This document shows positions 43,726 to 55,300 of a stretch of 64,000 nt of DNA, one piece after another. A program made the position numbers and the translations under genes. The notes below the pieces were generated by a model. That model had not been told where the DNA came from, did not search any database, and saw only the letters and a list, made by a program, of their open reading frames with translations. Source of the stretch: Zopfochytrium polystomum. Taxonomy: Eukaryota > Chytridiomycota > Chytridiomycetes > Chytridiales > Chytridiaceae. Every line of letters starts with the position of its first letter. The first letter of the stretch is position 1. The stretch covers positions 1 through 64,000 of the forward strand of contig JAIVFJ010000144.1 of NCBI GenBank assembly GCA_025765615.1, written 5' to 3'.

Positions 43726-46181
43726 GCTGTTGTTTGTTTGATTGTTTGTTTCATATTCTCCTGACCGAACGGAGCTGGGACTTCCAAAAAAAAAAAAAAA
43801 AAAAAAAAAAAAGAAGGCACCACTTTGCGTGCTCCCTTAACATTGAAACGACTTGGGATACAACGGCGAGTTTAGTGAGGGACGGAAACGAAGCGAAGGA
43901 AGGAGCGGTTTCGGGGCGGGAACCAAAAAAAAAAAGGTAGCTGGCGCCCCCCGCAACCAACGGAAATATTGATAACGCATGCCCACGAACCGGCCGGCTC
44001 AAAGCCTGATTCGAACCCCCCCCAGCCCCATTTCCGCAGAAAATTTCTGCGCTGGACTTCAATGATCACGAGCCCGCCGCGGGCCCGTTCACTTCCATCA
44101 GAACCCATCACCCCCCCAACAGCAGATTCCAATGGAAAAGCAACAACTTGTTCACACATCAAAGTCCTGTTTTCAGCACTTGCAGCAGGTCCAGAAGCAT
44201 CCAAATTTCCTTGAGCACCAGGCAGTGTACAGGGCTCCAAACTTCCACGTCCAGCACCAAGAGTTTGTGTGGGCTCTCTGCGTATGTTAGAAATATCTGT
44301 TCCTGCTTGACAGCACATAAGCGAGCCACTTTGAGCTGCACGATCACCTAGATTTTGTCAGTTGCGAGTTTTTGGATTAAGAACAGATATCACCAGCCTG
44401 AGATTTCAATTCTTTCAGAGTGAGACCAGCCAGCGATGCCTTGGAGTGTCCAGAGTTGATTAAATGGATCTCCCAATATGAATTTGTGTTTCTTCCTGGC
44501 TTCTTTGGTAGTTTTGATGTGTTTTCATCTGCCATCTTTTTCTGGAGTTTTGTTCAAAGGCGGATTGGCGTCAGCCGATCAGCAAACAGATTCAAACAAA
44601 TGAGGTGTCCACAGATGCACACATGCTGGATCTACCTCTATGCTGAAAATTGCGATTGGGAATTGTGGCGATGTTGCAGGGTCGCTCTTTTTTGTGGCAC
44701 ACAGACATGGCGAGCAGGCAGGTTGTGATTGGTGGCACTGTGCCACACATGGCATGCTGTTTCATTGGTTTGACACAACTTTTTTCACTAACAAAAGGGG
44801 CAAGATAATTTAGACCGCATTTGCAGAATTGGTAGGACTACAATATATTAAAGTTTCACAAGGATTCGTTTCGTTTTGGTGAAGTTCTTCTAATTGTAAT
44901 GGCGAAAAAGTCGGTCATTGTGCTGCCAGCAGTACAGTGGCCGTTAAAGGGTTAATCCACAAGCAAACGGACCCCCAGGCTGCTGACAAGTCCCTAGATT
45001 TCATCCACCAATCTAAATTCGAGTTGCAACCCCTAATCTTTATTTTCTGTTTAATGCAGCATTTTATGCTGGATTCTTGTTATACATGCGGGCGAGTCGC
45101 AAGGCTCTGCCTTAAGATGTCAGGTTTGCCTCTTCAATTTTTCATTCTTCCTTCCTTTCATTTTCTTCAAACATTTTTCTTCCTTTGAACCTTCTTTCTT
45201 TTTCTTTTTTCCTAATGCTACTCTCCATATAAATAGCTGCCCTTGGAGAAGCAGCCTCATTAATCCCAATTATCAACCAACCCAACCAATAAATGCCATT
45301 TCTAAAGAATTAGATTTTGTACTGCTACTATTAGCACCTGACCAGACCTTTCTTTCCCCTCTTTTTGAAGGAAGCCTGTGTGGACCTCTCCAACCAGTCA
45401 TCACAGGCTTCATAAAAATTCACACAAGTACACCTTGCTGTACGAAGGGTTTGCGGAGAGCCTCTGCCTGTCCGCGCGATGCACGTTGACTAAGAACGCT
45501 GCCGATGTCGCATAGCGATGACAATGGATGCAGATAGAACTCCAATGGAGGCAAGAAAGGACACCGACGTCGCCTGGTGAATTTGCACGTCAAAGTCGCA
45601 TAGCTACATTGATCGTAGGCAGAACTCCATCACCGATGGAGGCAAGATAGAATGCTGATGACTTAGAGTTGACTGAAGGATGGAGGTTGGAGTGCAGTTG
45701 AGCATTCCACATTCGCAGATGCCCCGACAGGAGTGTAATTACGAATGTGTGAGTCTGATAATCGAGCCTGCATCGTCGTTCCCCCTCCGCTAGACGCTAT
45801 AGCTAGATTCCATTGAACACCTCTTAAAGGCCCTTCCTGAGTGACAGATCTGTCTGCACCCCAGTCACACTTGTCGCTCCCTCATTGTGACATAAGACAA
45901 ATCCACCAGATATAAATTGCCTGGCTCGATACCTGCTTAATCGCTTTGCACTTTGTGAACAGTCTACTCTGAGTGAGTGAGTGGAAGGAGTGAATGAAGT
46001 GGAGATGTGTGTTTGCGGGTGGTCCTTCTCCCCAACTTGAGAGAAAGTGGAAAAACTCTGTTATGAATTATTGATACATACATGTAATAATGATGTACGC
46101 ACAATAATAGTTGCTAGGTGAGCATGACTGGCACTGGGTAAAAACCTCTCCTATATTATCTGCTTGAGCAGAGGAGGAGGA
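43582..46181. other. Gene-poor, repeat-bearing region
   Basis: Begins with a GT microsatellite (about 43661-43724) and an A run (about 43786-43811). From about 44100 to 46180 the sequence is AT-richer than the surrounding genes, with only short unrelated ORFs. TATA-like elements followed by plausible transcript starts occur near 45225 and 45910, which could be remnants of LTR promoters from another family; this is weak. No gene supported. Confidence 0.5.
45505..45655. repeat. Imperfect direct duplication, unit about 80 bp
   Basis: Two adjacent copies share GTCGCATAGC, AGAACTCCA and ATGGAGGCAAGA in the same order (45509-45560 and 45593-45650), with indels between them. Function unknown. Confidence 0.5.
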
Positions 46182-46370
46182 AAACTGTTTACACTGGGTT
46201 TCTGTTCCACGTAATACTTGGAGTATTTGTCAACAGCACAAGCCAGCTCTTGGGTCTGCATTGGCAGTGGCTTGCTCTCCCATGAGCATTGTGAGAATGA
46301 TAACTGACAATCACAATAGGTTTAGGTCCGTCTAGTGCCTCTTGCTGCTAACCAGTCAGCTCCGACTAAC
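46182..46370. repeat. Dispersed repeat, copy 2 (about 190 bp)
   Basis: Matches 28772-28963 in the same orientation (GGTTTCTGTTCCAC through GCTGCTAACCAGTCAG) with scattered base changes. Seventeen kilobases separate the copies, so this is an interspersed family rather than a local duplication. Confidence 0.8.
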
Positions 46371-47282
46371 ACACTTTGCATTTTGCAATGTACCCAGTGT
46401 ACACTCCGTAAAATGACTAAGTTACTTGCTGCCTCTCGCCATACTCCAAATCGAAATAACAACAACTCCAAAACATTGGACCATTGGTGTTAGATCTCCC
46501 AACCAGCGGGGTGTCTACTCCCCCATCCTTGTTCACTATGTCAATGTTTTTGATGACTTGAGGATTTTTCTTCGCCCAAGAAGTGACTTCTGTTTGCTGT
46601 CTTGAGCTATTTTGAAGAAGCTGCTGAGTGATTTGGGCCACTCTGATTGTTGTTTTTTTTTTTTTTGGCTTTCATCCTGGATGCGGGGGGGCATGTTCTG
46701 AATAGACACCGCCAGCTAGCCGGCATTATGCGAGACCAGCCCTTCGGAAAACACCGCAGGAGGAAGAAAAAAAAACAACACAGCAAAAACGTACACTGCA
46801 TGACAAGCCCAAAAAAAAAAAAAAAAAAAAAAAAACCGAAGAGGTCCCTTCCTTTTTCGGACATTGTAACGTCACAGTCGCAGAGACAAAGCACGTCTAA
46901 AAGGTGTTGAGGTTTTGTGCGGCAAAAACATGGGATCTGTCTGGCTGTCTGTCTCGTGTCCTTCTCATCCGCCGTGACGGTGTTTCACAGTTTGTCCGTC
47001 ACTCTCTCACTGGCCAAGCGACAGCAGATGACATAGCCACCTCCACGTCGCACACAAATTTCTTTGTTACAGTACACGTCTGTCTGTCTGTCCGTCTGTC
47101 TGTCTGTCTGTCTGAATGTCTGTCTGTCTGTGTGGTTGATTGTCTGTTGTTCACTTTCCACCCCACAAGTAACCACGCCGACCGCCACGGCGACCTGCGA
47201 CGCAAGAGCGAAACTTACTCAACTCACTCACACACTCTACCTCCCACACACGCACACAATCCAGCACACACGCACACACTCT

Positions 47283-47319
<37 letters not shown>

Positions 47320-47392
47320 GCACACGCACTCGCACCGTCATACCAGTCGTATCCAGCCAGCAATAGCAATCGTGGAGGAGGAGGAAATCGTA
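46371..47392. other. Upstream region of the WSC gene with simple repeats
   Basis: Contains poly-A/poly-T runs (46650-46667, 46810-46834), a CTGT tetranucleotide tract (about 47079-47132) and a CA microsatellite (about 47284-47316) shortly before the WSC start codon. An open frame extends through these repeats into the WSC gene but codes only repeat peptides, so I start the gene at the ATG at 47393. Confidence 0.55.
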
Positions 47393-48937
47393 ATGCGCCG
47401 CCACCTTCGACAGCGGCGCCGGCGAGCGGACCGCTTGCCCCTTCCTGCTGCTGCAACTCCCCATCGCCACCACCACCACCACCACCACCGCCCTCAGTCC
47501 CCCACCTGCTCCGCCGACTCCTCCCCCTCCCCCTCCTTCTCCTTCCACTCATCCGCAGCTCCTTTCCGTCCATCGAGACTCGACCGAAACGCCCATCGTC
47601 CCAACCCACAGCAGGCCCGCCGGCGACGGCTTCCCAATGCGATCGCCACCCCCACCCCACTCCGCCCCCGTGTGCCCCTGCTTCTGCTGCTGCTGCTGTT
47701 GGCCTTGGCCCCGTTAATTGCCGAGGGCTCATGGACGGGCGATTTCAAAGGTTCGTTGATCGCCTTAGCCAGTTGCGCAAATATTATTCCTTCCAATGCA
47801 CTCCCACCCTCTGCGCATTTGCTGACTCTCGCCCTACGACCTCCACCATCGGCCTACTTCCCATTTGCCACAGGATGTCTTGGTAACCTCGTCGGCGGCG
47901 CTACGGCGTTCAAGACGCCGACCGTCCAGGTCCAGTACACGGTCGCCGCATCGTCCACCACCGGCCGCGACTGCGCGCAGCTGTGCAAGACCTACTCGCA
48001 CTTCGTCTTCTTCCCCGTGTCGAGCGGCTCCAAGGACGTGACGTGCGGCTGCGTCGACCGCAGCGACCCGACGTGGGCGTACGACCTGACCATCACGCAG
48101 CTGGACGTGGGCCAGTGCTCCACCTTCGTCTGCTCAGACTACTCGCTCGCCGGCGGCTTCAGCGGCAGCTACGTCCACTACGCACCCTACGAGATCCACA
48201 ATTACAATCCCGGCGAGGCCGACCCCGCCCTGTCCCCAGCCGTCGCCGCCGCCCGCGCCAACGCCGGCAACAACCCCGCTCCATCCCCCACCACCTCGTC
48301 GTCCACAAAAACGGCCGCGGGACAGCCTGCGACCACGGCGGGGACCGCGCAAACCACGACCGCCCCGCCGCCGGCCGATTCCGTCGCGGACACGACCGTG
48401 GTCGAGTTCTCCACGATCACTACCGACTCCAACGGCAACTCGATCGCGCCAACCATCGTCGCGCTCACCTCGACCGGCCAGGTGACCATCCGCGCTCGCA
48501 CCTCGTCGTCGTCGTCGTCGTCCGCTGCAGCGGCCACCGCCCCGTCGGACCCCGCCACCACCGGGCCGGCGCCCTCGTCGTCGTCCGCGCCGCTCTCGCC
48601 CGCCCTCATCGCCGCCGTCGTCATCGCCGCCGTCGCCCTCCTCGCCGCCTCGCTCTACGCCGCCGTCGTCCGCTCCCGCCGCCGTCGCGCAGAAAACCTC
48701 GCAAAGGGCCTCGCCCCGACCCGATGGACCGTCCTCGCCAAAAAACCCCCCGCCGTCGACCCCACCTCCCCGTCGCCCTTTTACGGCCATATGCGCTCCC
48801 CGGCCTCCCCTGCGCTCCCCACCGCCGCCGCAGCGACCCCCATGCCCACCCCGCACAACCCGCACAACCCGCCGCCCCCATCGCCCTTCGACCCGCACGA
48901 CCACACCCTCGCCCTGCTCCGCCACGCCCAGCACCCG

Positions 48938-48969
<32 letters not shown>

Positions 48970-49315
48970 AGCGGCCAACCACCACCAGCCGTCCCCCTCG
49001 CCCTCCTCCCCCGCGACGACCCTCGTCAACACCCCGCCGTCCGCTGCAGTCTTCTTCTCCCACCACCACCACCACCACAACAACGTCGTCGCTGCCGCCG
49101 CTGCCGCCGCACCCGCAGCAGCGGCTGCCCGTCCGCAGCCCCCCTCCCCAACCCACTCGGCCCTCCTCGCCGCGTCGTTCGACCTCCCATCCCCGCACCC
49201 GGCCGCAACGGCGGACCCCGCCGCGCAGGGATGGCGCGGCGCCGGCGCCGCCGGCGGGAACGCTTCCCGCGCGTTCCCGCCGCCCGCGAATCGCGGGAGG
49301 CTTCGCAGCGGGTGA
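47393..49315 (+). CDS. WSC-domain type I membrane protein
   Basis: 599 aa, two exons (47393-47750, 47874-49315); the 123-nt intron is a multiple of three and has no stop. The N-terminus is long and basic/His-rich before a strong hydrophobic segment ending APLIAEGSWTG, a possible signal anchor or late signal peptide. The WSC-like domain starts at GCLGNLVGG across the splice and has cysteines in DCAQLCKTY, TCGCVD, QCSTFVC (about 47874-48140). A Ser/Thr/Ala/Pro-rich stalk, probably glycosylated, leads to one transmembrane helix (about 48595-48670; ALIAAVVIAAVALLAASLYAAVV), a basic stop-transfer RSRRRR and a Pro/His/Ala-rich cytoplasmic tail. In yeasts such proteins sense cell-wall stress through Rho1; here that role is inferred from architecture. 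An internal methionine could be the true start. Confidence 0.78.
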
Positions 49316-49612
49316 GAGGTGCCGGGTCGCTCACGATCCCGGGCGGTGCACGACCACCACCACCACCCCCCTCCGATATAGACTCGTTTTTTTTCTTCTA
49401 CTTGTGATTTACAATAGCGCGGAAGAAGGTCCATTTAAAACGCCACTTTTTTTTTTCGCAACCGTCTTTCTCCCTTCCCCACCGTTTAGAACAGAGAAGC
49501 TGCACAGAGAGAGAGAGGAAACAAAGCGGGGGGGCGGTGGAAAAACAAAGAAGAGTTAATATAAATTCCTATGAGGCAATCGCGTCTGCAGGGGGGTTGT
49601 GGAAAGATTATC

Positions 49613-49654
<42 letters not shown>

Positions 49655-49862
49655 AGTGGTCCCCCCGCGCAGGTGTGGACAAGAATATTTGCAAACAAAG
49701 TTCCAGCCTCGGCCAATCCTAACCCTAATCAGACACAGGCAGAGTTATCAGTTGACTGAACTTGTGTGCTCCTCCAGCCTGTGCAGCCCTGCTGGAGGGG
49801 CCGCCGCCGTAGGCGCTGGTGCTGCTGCTGGAGCTGGAGCCGCTTTCGACTACCTGAACATT
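49316..49862. other. Spacer with a long T homopolymer
   Basis: Includes the WSC 3' end and a T run of about 37 (49617-49653). The region 49690-49860 is open in the frame of the next ORF and Gly/Ala-rich, so an upstream exon of that ORF could be here. Confidence 0.4.
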
Positions 49863-50378
49863 ATGGAGGCTCGCAACTGTGACCCTGAAGACTTTGCAAA
49901 GCCACCTGCTGACCCAGTGAATAATGCAGCCTTACTCAGTCTCCGCAATCTTGCACGCTGGAATTGCGTTATACACGACCCCTGTACTGGTAAAAATGGT
50001 GTCGCCATCTTTTGGAAGAGAGAACTCCACGGAATTGAGCAAAAGCCATTCCCAGAGTGTGATGAGGAGCAACTTCCATTTGCCCATACTCTCAATGTCA
50101 ATGTCAACTCCATTCCCATTACTTCTTTTGATGGTTACAACTACGCCCCAAGCTTTGCAAGAAACTCAAGCCCAAGGACTGTCCTGCTGTCTACCTTGGC
50201 AGTCCCTTGTGCTCCCTTGCGCTCCATTGCTGTCCTGTGGGAGCTCCAAGAGCAGCAAACCAAGGATAAAAAGGGAAAACGAGAAAAACACGGAGACACA
50301 GCCAACGAGGGAAAACGGAAAATTAAGTCAGAAAAAGGATCGAAGAAGAGGAAAAGGGGCCGCAAAATTGGAGAATGA
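49863..50378 (+). CDS. Hypothetical protein, possibly a transposon-derived fragment
   Basis: 171 codons from ATG (MEARNCDPEDFAKPP). The first 90 residues look like folded protein (LRNLARWNCVIHDP, GVAIFWKRELHGIEQ, LPFAHTLNVNVNSIP); the last 50 are Lys/Glu-rich (KKRKRGRKIGE). I do not recognise the family. Codon use is AT-richer than that of the neighbouring host genes and resembles the 22-32 kb mobile island, which suggests a mobile-element origin. The frame is also open upstream, so this may be the 3' exon of something longer. Confidence 0.35.
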   Translation: MEARNCDPEDFAKPPADPVNNAALLSLRNLARWNCVIHDPCTGKNGVAIFWKRELHGIEQKPFPECDEEQLPFAHTLNVNVNSIPITSFDGYNYAPSFARNSSPRTVLLSTLAVPCAPLRSIAVLWELQEQQTKDKKGKREKHGDTANEGKRKIKSEKGSKKRKRGRKIGE

Positions 50379-50617
50379 CTCCCGAGTGCTTCAACAGGCA
50401 AACTCCTGAGATTAGTTTGGGAGCAGGATGTCTATATTGGTGCTTGACCCGCCTTTGTTGTTTGCAAGGGTTGACAAGAGTGGGGGGGGGTTTTTTTTTT
50501 TTCGTTTCCCACCTGTATGTGACTATTTCCCACACATGTGACCTCCACGTGACCTCCAGTCACACACGTAGCCAGCACTGCCAAGTTGATACCTTAGAGC
50601 AGGTCAGCACGGTCTCG

Positions 50618-51107
50618 TCAGACGATCTCCTTTTCCCAAGTACGAGTGTCGAGGTTGGAGCCCGGGGATTTGTCGATTCCTTGACTGCCCGGTCTTGAAC
50701 GGCTGAGCTGGTATGGTGGTCTGCGCAATGTGAAAAAAAAAAATAATTAATAAATAAATAAAAATTATGCCAGCGCAGCCAATCAGCGATCGCCGCCAGC
50801 CAGCCACCACAGCCACCATAGCCACCAAAGCGACCCCGACCCAAAGACCCCCTTGAAAAAAAAAAGAAAAAAAAAAAAAAAGAGTGACAAGACCGCGATT
50901 CACAATAATGAAACACGTTGGTCGGGTTACCTGGCGAAAGCTGTGTGCAGGCGTCGCCGCCCCCGCTGTCTCGTTGCGCAGGTATTTGGCATATTCGGCG
51001 GCCTCTCGGTACTGCCAGTCTTTCTTTGCAGCCCTCTTACGCTGGTTGCTGCTGTACTTGCTCTTTGCTTTGAGTCGCTGGCGGGGGCGCTGGGCTTTCC
51101 AAGGCAT
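50618..51107 (-). CDS. Hypothetical small basic protein, two-exon model
   Basis: ATG at 51107 opens MPWKAQRPRQRLKAKSK and SNQRKRAAKKDWQYREAAEY, a strongly basic, probably helical stretch, up to a donor (cag/gtaacc) near 50928. After a T-rich intron two acceptors near 50705-50725 give short alternative C-termini; one stops at 50618. No family recognised. The helical segment looks more protein-like than the surrounding frames, but the evidence is thin. Confidence 0.28.
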
Positions 51108-52292
51108 GCCGGTTCTCTCCTTTGTATCATGTACTTGTGAAACCGGGCTGCTTTGCTGGCGAGTGTGGCACGCCAGCCTTCGGCCAAGCAGCCACCCACG
51201 CGGCATCGGCACCGGCACCGGCACCGGGCGGCCTCGCAACCCCTGTCGACGGAGGCGCGCGCCTCGGCCGCGGTGGGCCGCCGACGAGATCGCCCCGACA
51301 CGCCCCAGCGGTCGTGGGGCGCGGAATCGAGAAGGGATCGTGTCGCGCGCGCGCCCTTTGGCGTCCGCGCAGCTGAGTTGAGGGGTGGGGGGGAGCCTGC
51401 GTCGTTGGCGGTCGCCCGAGGCAGCCGGACGGCGTGCCAGACGGCGTCCGTCGAAATCGATCCGCTTCCGCTGGGTCTGTCTTTTGGGGACGAGAGCGCG
51501 CCCGCGGAAGGCGGTCGAGCTGGGCGGGGCCAGCGGCGGCCATTTTGGTGGTTGGCAAGCAGCTGTGAATGGAGTGGGGTCTGGGTCATGCCACGCAAAT
51601 TCTTATGCGTTGGTTGTAGTCATTGTTGTTGTTAATGTAGTTGTTGTTACCCCCCTCCGAATCAAACTATTCAATAAAAGAAGTTTGTATGGTCTTCAAG
51701 CGAAAAGCGAGGAACACCCGATCTCGACCCTCTGCTCACATCGATCCGGAAGACGCTGATCGTCAGGGTGTGCGGGGCAGCATTCGACGTTTGTTATGCG
51801 GGTGGAAGGCCGAAGCACGACAGCCGCGCGCCTGCTGCTATTTCTCATAATACTCGTTTATCGTATGCATGCGTATGTGTATGTGCGTGTGCGTGTTTGG
51901 CAGTGGTGGTGGTGTTTGACGGTGGCGCCGAATGGGCGCTGTGCGTGGGAAGAGAGAGAGAGAGGGGCAGTCACTGCCACTGCGAAGTGAATGGCCGCCT
52001 TTCGCCCCGACTGACGGACCGACTAGGACGGGCGAGCTTGATGGGCGAACTTGCTGGCCGCAGCCAGTCAGCACCTTTGCTCCCCCTTCCTTAGGGTCGG
52101 TCCGACTGCGTAGTAACGGCGGCTGCGCGTGTTTGCGCGGCGCCTGGGGATTGCGACCGCGCGGGACGGCTCATGCTAGCCGGCATAAGGGCAAAGAGAC
52201 GTCAGTCAGCAGCGGGGGGAAAGAACGAAGGTTTTGCGTGGTAGTTAGGTGCGCCGGGTTGTGGGGCAGGGATTATCTAGTTTGCGTTTGCG

Positions 52293-52327
<35 letters not shown>

Positions 52328-52376
52328 ACAAACCGGGGGAAAAAAAAACAACTCACACAGCCAGTGGTCTCTCGCA
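51108..52376. other. Upstream region of the KDM3-like gene
   Basis: GC-rich with overlapping Arg/Pro-rich frames on both strands, none recognisable. A GT microsatellite lies at 52296-52325, about 50 bp before the KDM3-like start codon. It presumably holds that gene's promoter and 5' UTR. Confidence 0.45.
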
Positions 52377-55300
52377 ATGGCCACCACCACCACCGACTGC
52401 GAAGGCGACCCCGTAGTGGCCGCCGTCGCTCTGCACCGCGACCACGACCGCGACCACGACTGCGACTACGACCACCGCCACGACAACGCCCACGTCTTCG
52501 TCCACGACGACCACGGCTACCGCCATGACCGCGGGGTGGGTGGCGGCGGTGTCGGCAGCAGCAGAAGCAGCGGCGGGAACGGGGACGACGACGACGACCA
52601 CGACCACCACCGCGACCGGGACGACCGGTGCCTGCAAGCACCACCCGTCGACAGCGCCCACGCCCCAAGCCCACCCTCCCCGCCCCGCCCACCTCCGTCT
52701 ACTACCGCCACCGCTGTCTCCTTCGCGGGGGCGGCAGCGGCGGTGGCTGGTTCCGTCCAAGACGTCGGCGTCGTTGTGGCCGTTCCGTCAAGGTCCTTAA
52801 TGTCATCGCGGCCATCCACAATCACCGCCGCCGTCCCACCGTCTGCAGAGCGTGTGGCAGCCGCCCGCGCCTCTCTGGACAGGCCGAATGCTGCTCTAGG
52901 GCGCTCGGCCTCGTCCGTCGATCCCGTCGCCCATTCGTCCGTCCGCCGAGACTCCAACGGCGGCGGCGGCGAGCCAACCGAGAGACCCCCGCCGCCGCTG
53001 CCGCCGCTCCCCTTTTCCCAACCGCCCCATTCATCTCGCGCCCTTGCCCTCGGCCGCTTCCTGCACTTTGCCAAACTCGCCGCTTCAGACATCACTCATC
53101 CCGCCTTTGTCCACTTTGTCGAGGTGTTTGGCCAGAGCGCTCCAATGCCCTCGGTCGGCGAGGTGGAGGCCGCGATGGCGTTCCTCGCGCACTATCAGCC
53201 GCCACCGATCCCGCCGCCACCAGCGCCGCCGACAGCCACTCTCCGCAAGCGCAAAGCGCCCACCGACCGCGACGACGACGACGACGACAACTCGGCGCCG
53301 CCGCTGCCGTCCATCGTCAACGACGCGGCCTCGGTCGAGACGGAGCTGCCGGCGTCGCCCCACCGGAAGCGGGGTCGGCGCTCCGATGTCAAAGCAGCAA
53401 CAACGACCGCGAGCGAGCCGTTCCGTGAACTGACTGCCGAGCCGGCCGCCCCCGAGCCAAAAACGGACGAGGACCAGGCCGTCCCCGCACCCCCTTCCCC
53501 CACGCCGCCGCCACTCTCCGCCGCCGATCCTGTCACCCTTACCCTTGGCGCGAACGACAACGCCGACTCGACCTCTTCCGCCACCGCTACCGCGGCCGCC
53601 GCCACCGCTTGGTCCTCACCCGTGTTCCGCAACCTTGTAAAGCTCGGCCCCGTTGTGCTCCCCCTGCCCGCCGAGGACGACGACATTGAGATTGTGCCGC
53701 AGGCCGGAGTGTGCCAGGGTCGCGTCTGGAAAGACTACCCGCAGTGCCGCTCTTGCGTGATGCGCAAGACCGGCGACCTCTGTCGCTTCACGGGCGTCCG
53801 CGTCTTCACTCGGCGGAAGGGAGAGTCCACCTGCACCTACGGTCCGCACTTTTTGCGAAAGCGAGAGAACTCGGCGGACAAGTACGCTTTGATTTCCGCC
53901 CCGGACCCGTCGTCGTCCTTTGCCGTGCCGTCGAGCGGACATGGCGACGCAGCCGCCGGCGGTAGCCTGCAAGTCTTTATCGAGGTCGACGGCCGCTCGC
54001 ACATTGCCACGACGCTGTCGAACGAGATCTACGTCCAAGAGAAAACCGCCGCCGTGTGCATCCAAATCCTCGACCGCGAAATCGCCCACGCCTCCCGCGA
54101 CCCCGTCTACTTTTGGCTGCCGCGGACGCCCGTGTCGCGCTCAAAGTCGGTGCGCCAGCTGTGCGACGAGTGCACGACTTCGATCTTCTGCGGGTACTGG
54201 TTCTGCGCGGTGTGCGGCAAGGAAATCTGCATGGACTGCTACGAGACGGCGCTCGAGAAGAGCGACGACGGCGACCCCAACGACGCATGGCGTTGCGCAA
54301 ACCGCGGCAAGGGCAGCCCGCTGAAGGTGCACCGGCCAGAGCAGTTCATTCCCGTCATCAAGATTCCAAAGGCGCAGCTGGAGCTTGTTCGGGAGCGCGC
54401 GATGCTTCGGCTTACGGGACCGCCTCGTCCAGATGTCGTCGTCCCCGATGTTCCTGACCACGACTTTTTGTCCGACACCAACTCCATCGTCCGTCTCCCG
54501 TCAACAATCCCGCATGACGAGGCAGAGCGCATTTTCGAGCGCGAGTGGGGCTACGGCCGTCCCGTCCTGCGCAGCATCGACCCCAACCTCATCCAAGCGG
54601 ATTGGAGCGCGAGACTGTTTGCTGAAAAGTTTGGCGACGAGAGGCCCAAAATCGTCGACTGCGAAACAAGAATGGAGCACCCCATCACGGTGGCGAGTTT
54701 CTTTGCCGGGTTTGACAATCCGGCGCTACGTCCTCAGTACAAGAATAAAAGCCTTGTCCTGAAACTTCCAGTTCGTTTTACTTTTTCTTTTTCCTATTAT
54801 TTTGCTCTCGTTGACCCTTAATCAAAGCTAATCTTCTTTCACTCATCGCTAGGACTGGCCCACCACGGTGGATCTCGCCGAAAAGTTGCCAGAGCACTTC
54901 AACGACTACACGCGTTGCGTTCCGTTCCCTCGCTACACTGGCCGCACCGGTGACCGCAACCTTGCGGCCCGGCTGCCCCAAATCAACCTCCCTCCCGATC
55001 TCGGACCCAAGATGTACATCGCCTACGGCTCAACCGACGCCATTGGAACAACGCCGCTCCACATGGACATTGCCGACACCGTCAATCTTATGCTGCACGC
55101 CCGGGTGCCGGACTCGCCCGCCGGCACCGAGGTGGGCACCCCTTCTACGCCACTGGAAAAGCCCACGACCGAGGAAGACGCGGAAATCGCGTCGATCCTG
55201 CTCGACTTTAGCGCCCAGGGCGCCTCGCCGCCGCCGCCGCCGCCGACGCCAAAACCGGTCGCGCAACCCCCGCCGCCTCCGCCGCCGCCGTCGCCGCTGC

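Noticed and set aside
43985..44030. tRNA-like GATTCGAACCCC string
   Set aside because: It resembles a T-loop, but the flanking bases cannot form the five-pair stem on either strand and no anticodon arm or acceptor stem is present.
47983..49407. Arg/Pro-rich plus-strand frame over the WSC gene
   Set aside because: Out-of-frame reading of the GC-rich WSC exon; the WSC frame has the conserved cysteines and transmembrane helix.
50927..51598. 223-codon minus-strand frame
   Set aside because: Arg/Ala/Pro-rich with no conserved block and equal-length competing frames on both strands; typical of GC-rich non-coding DNA.
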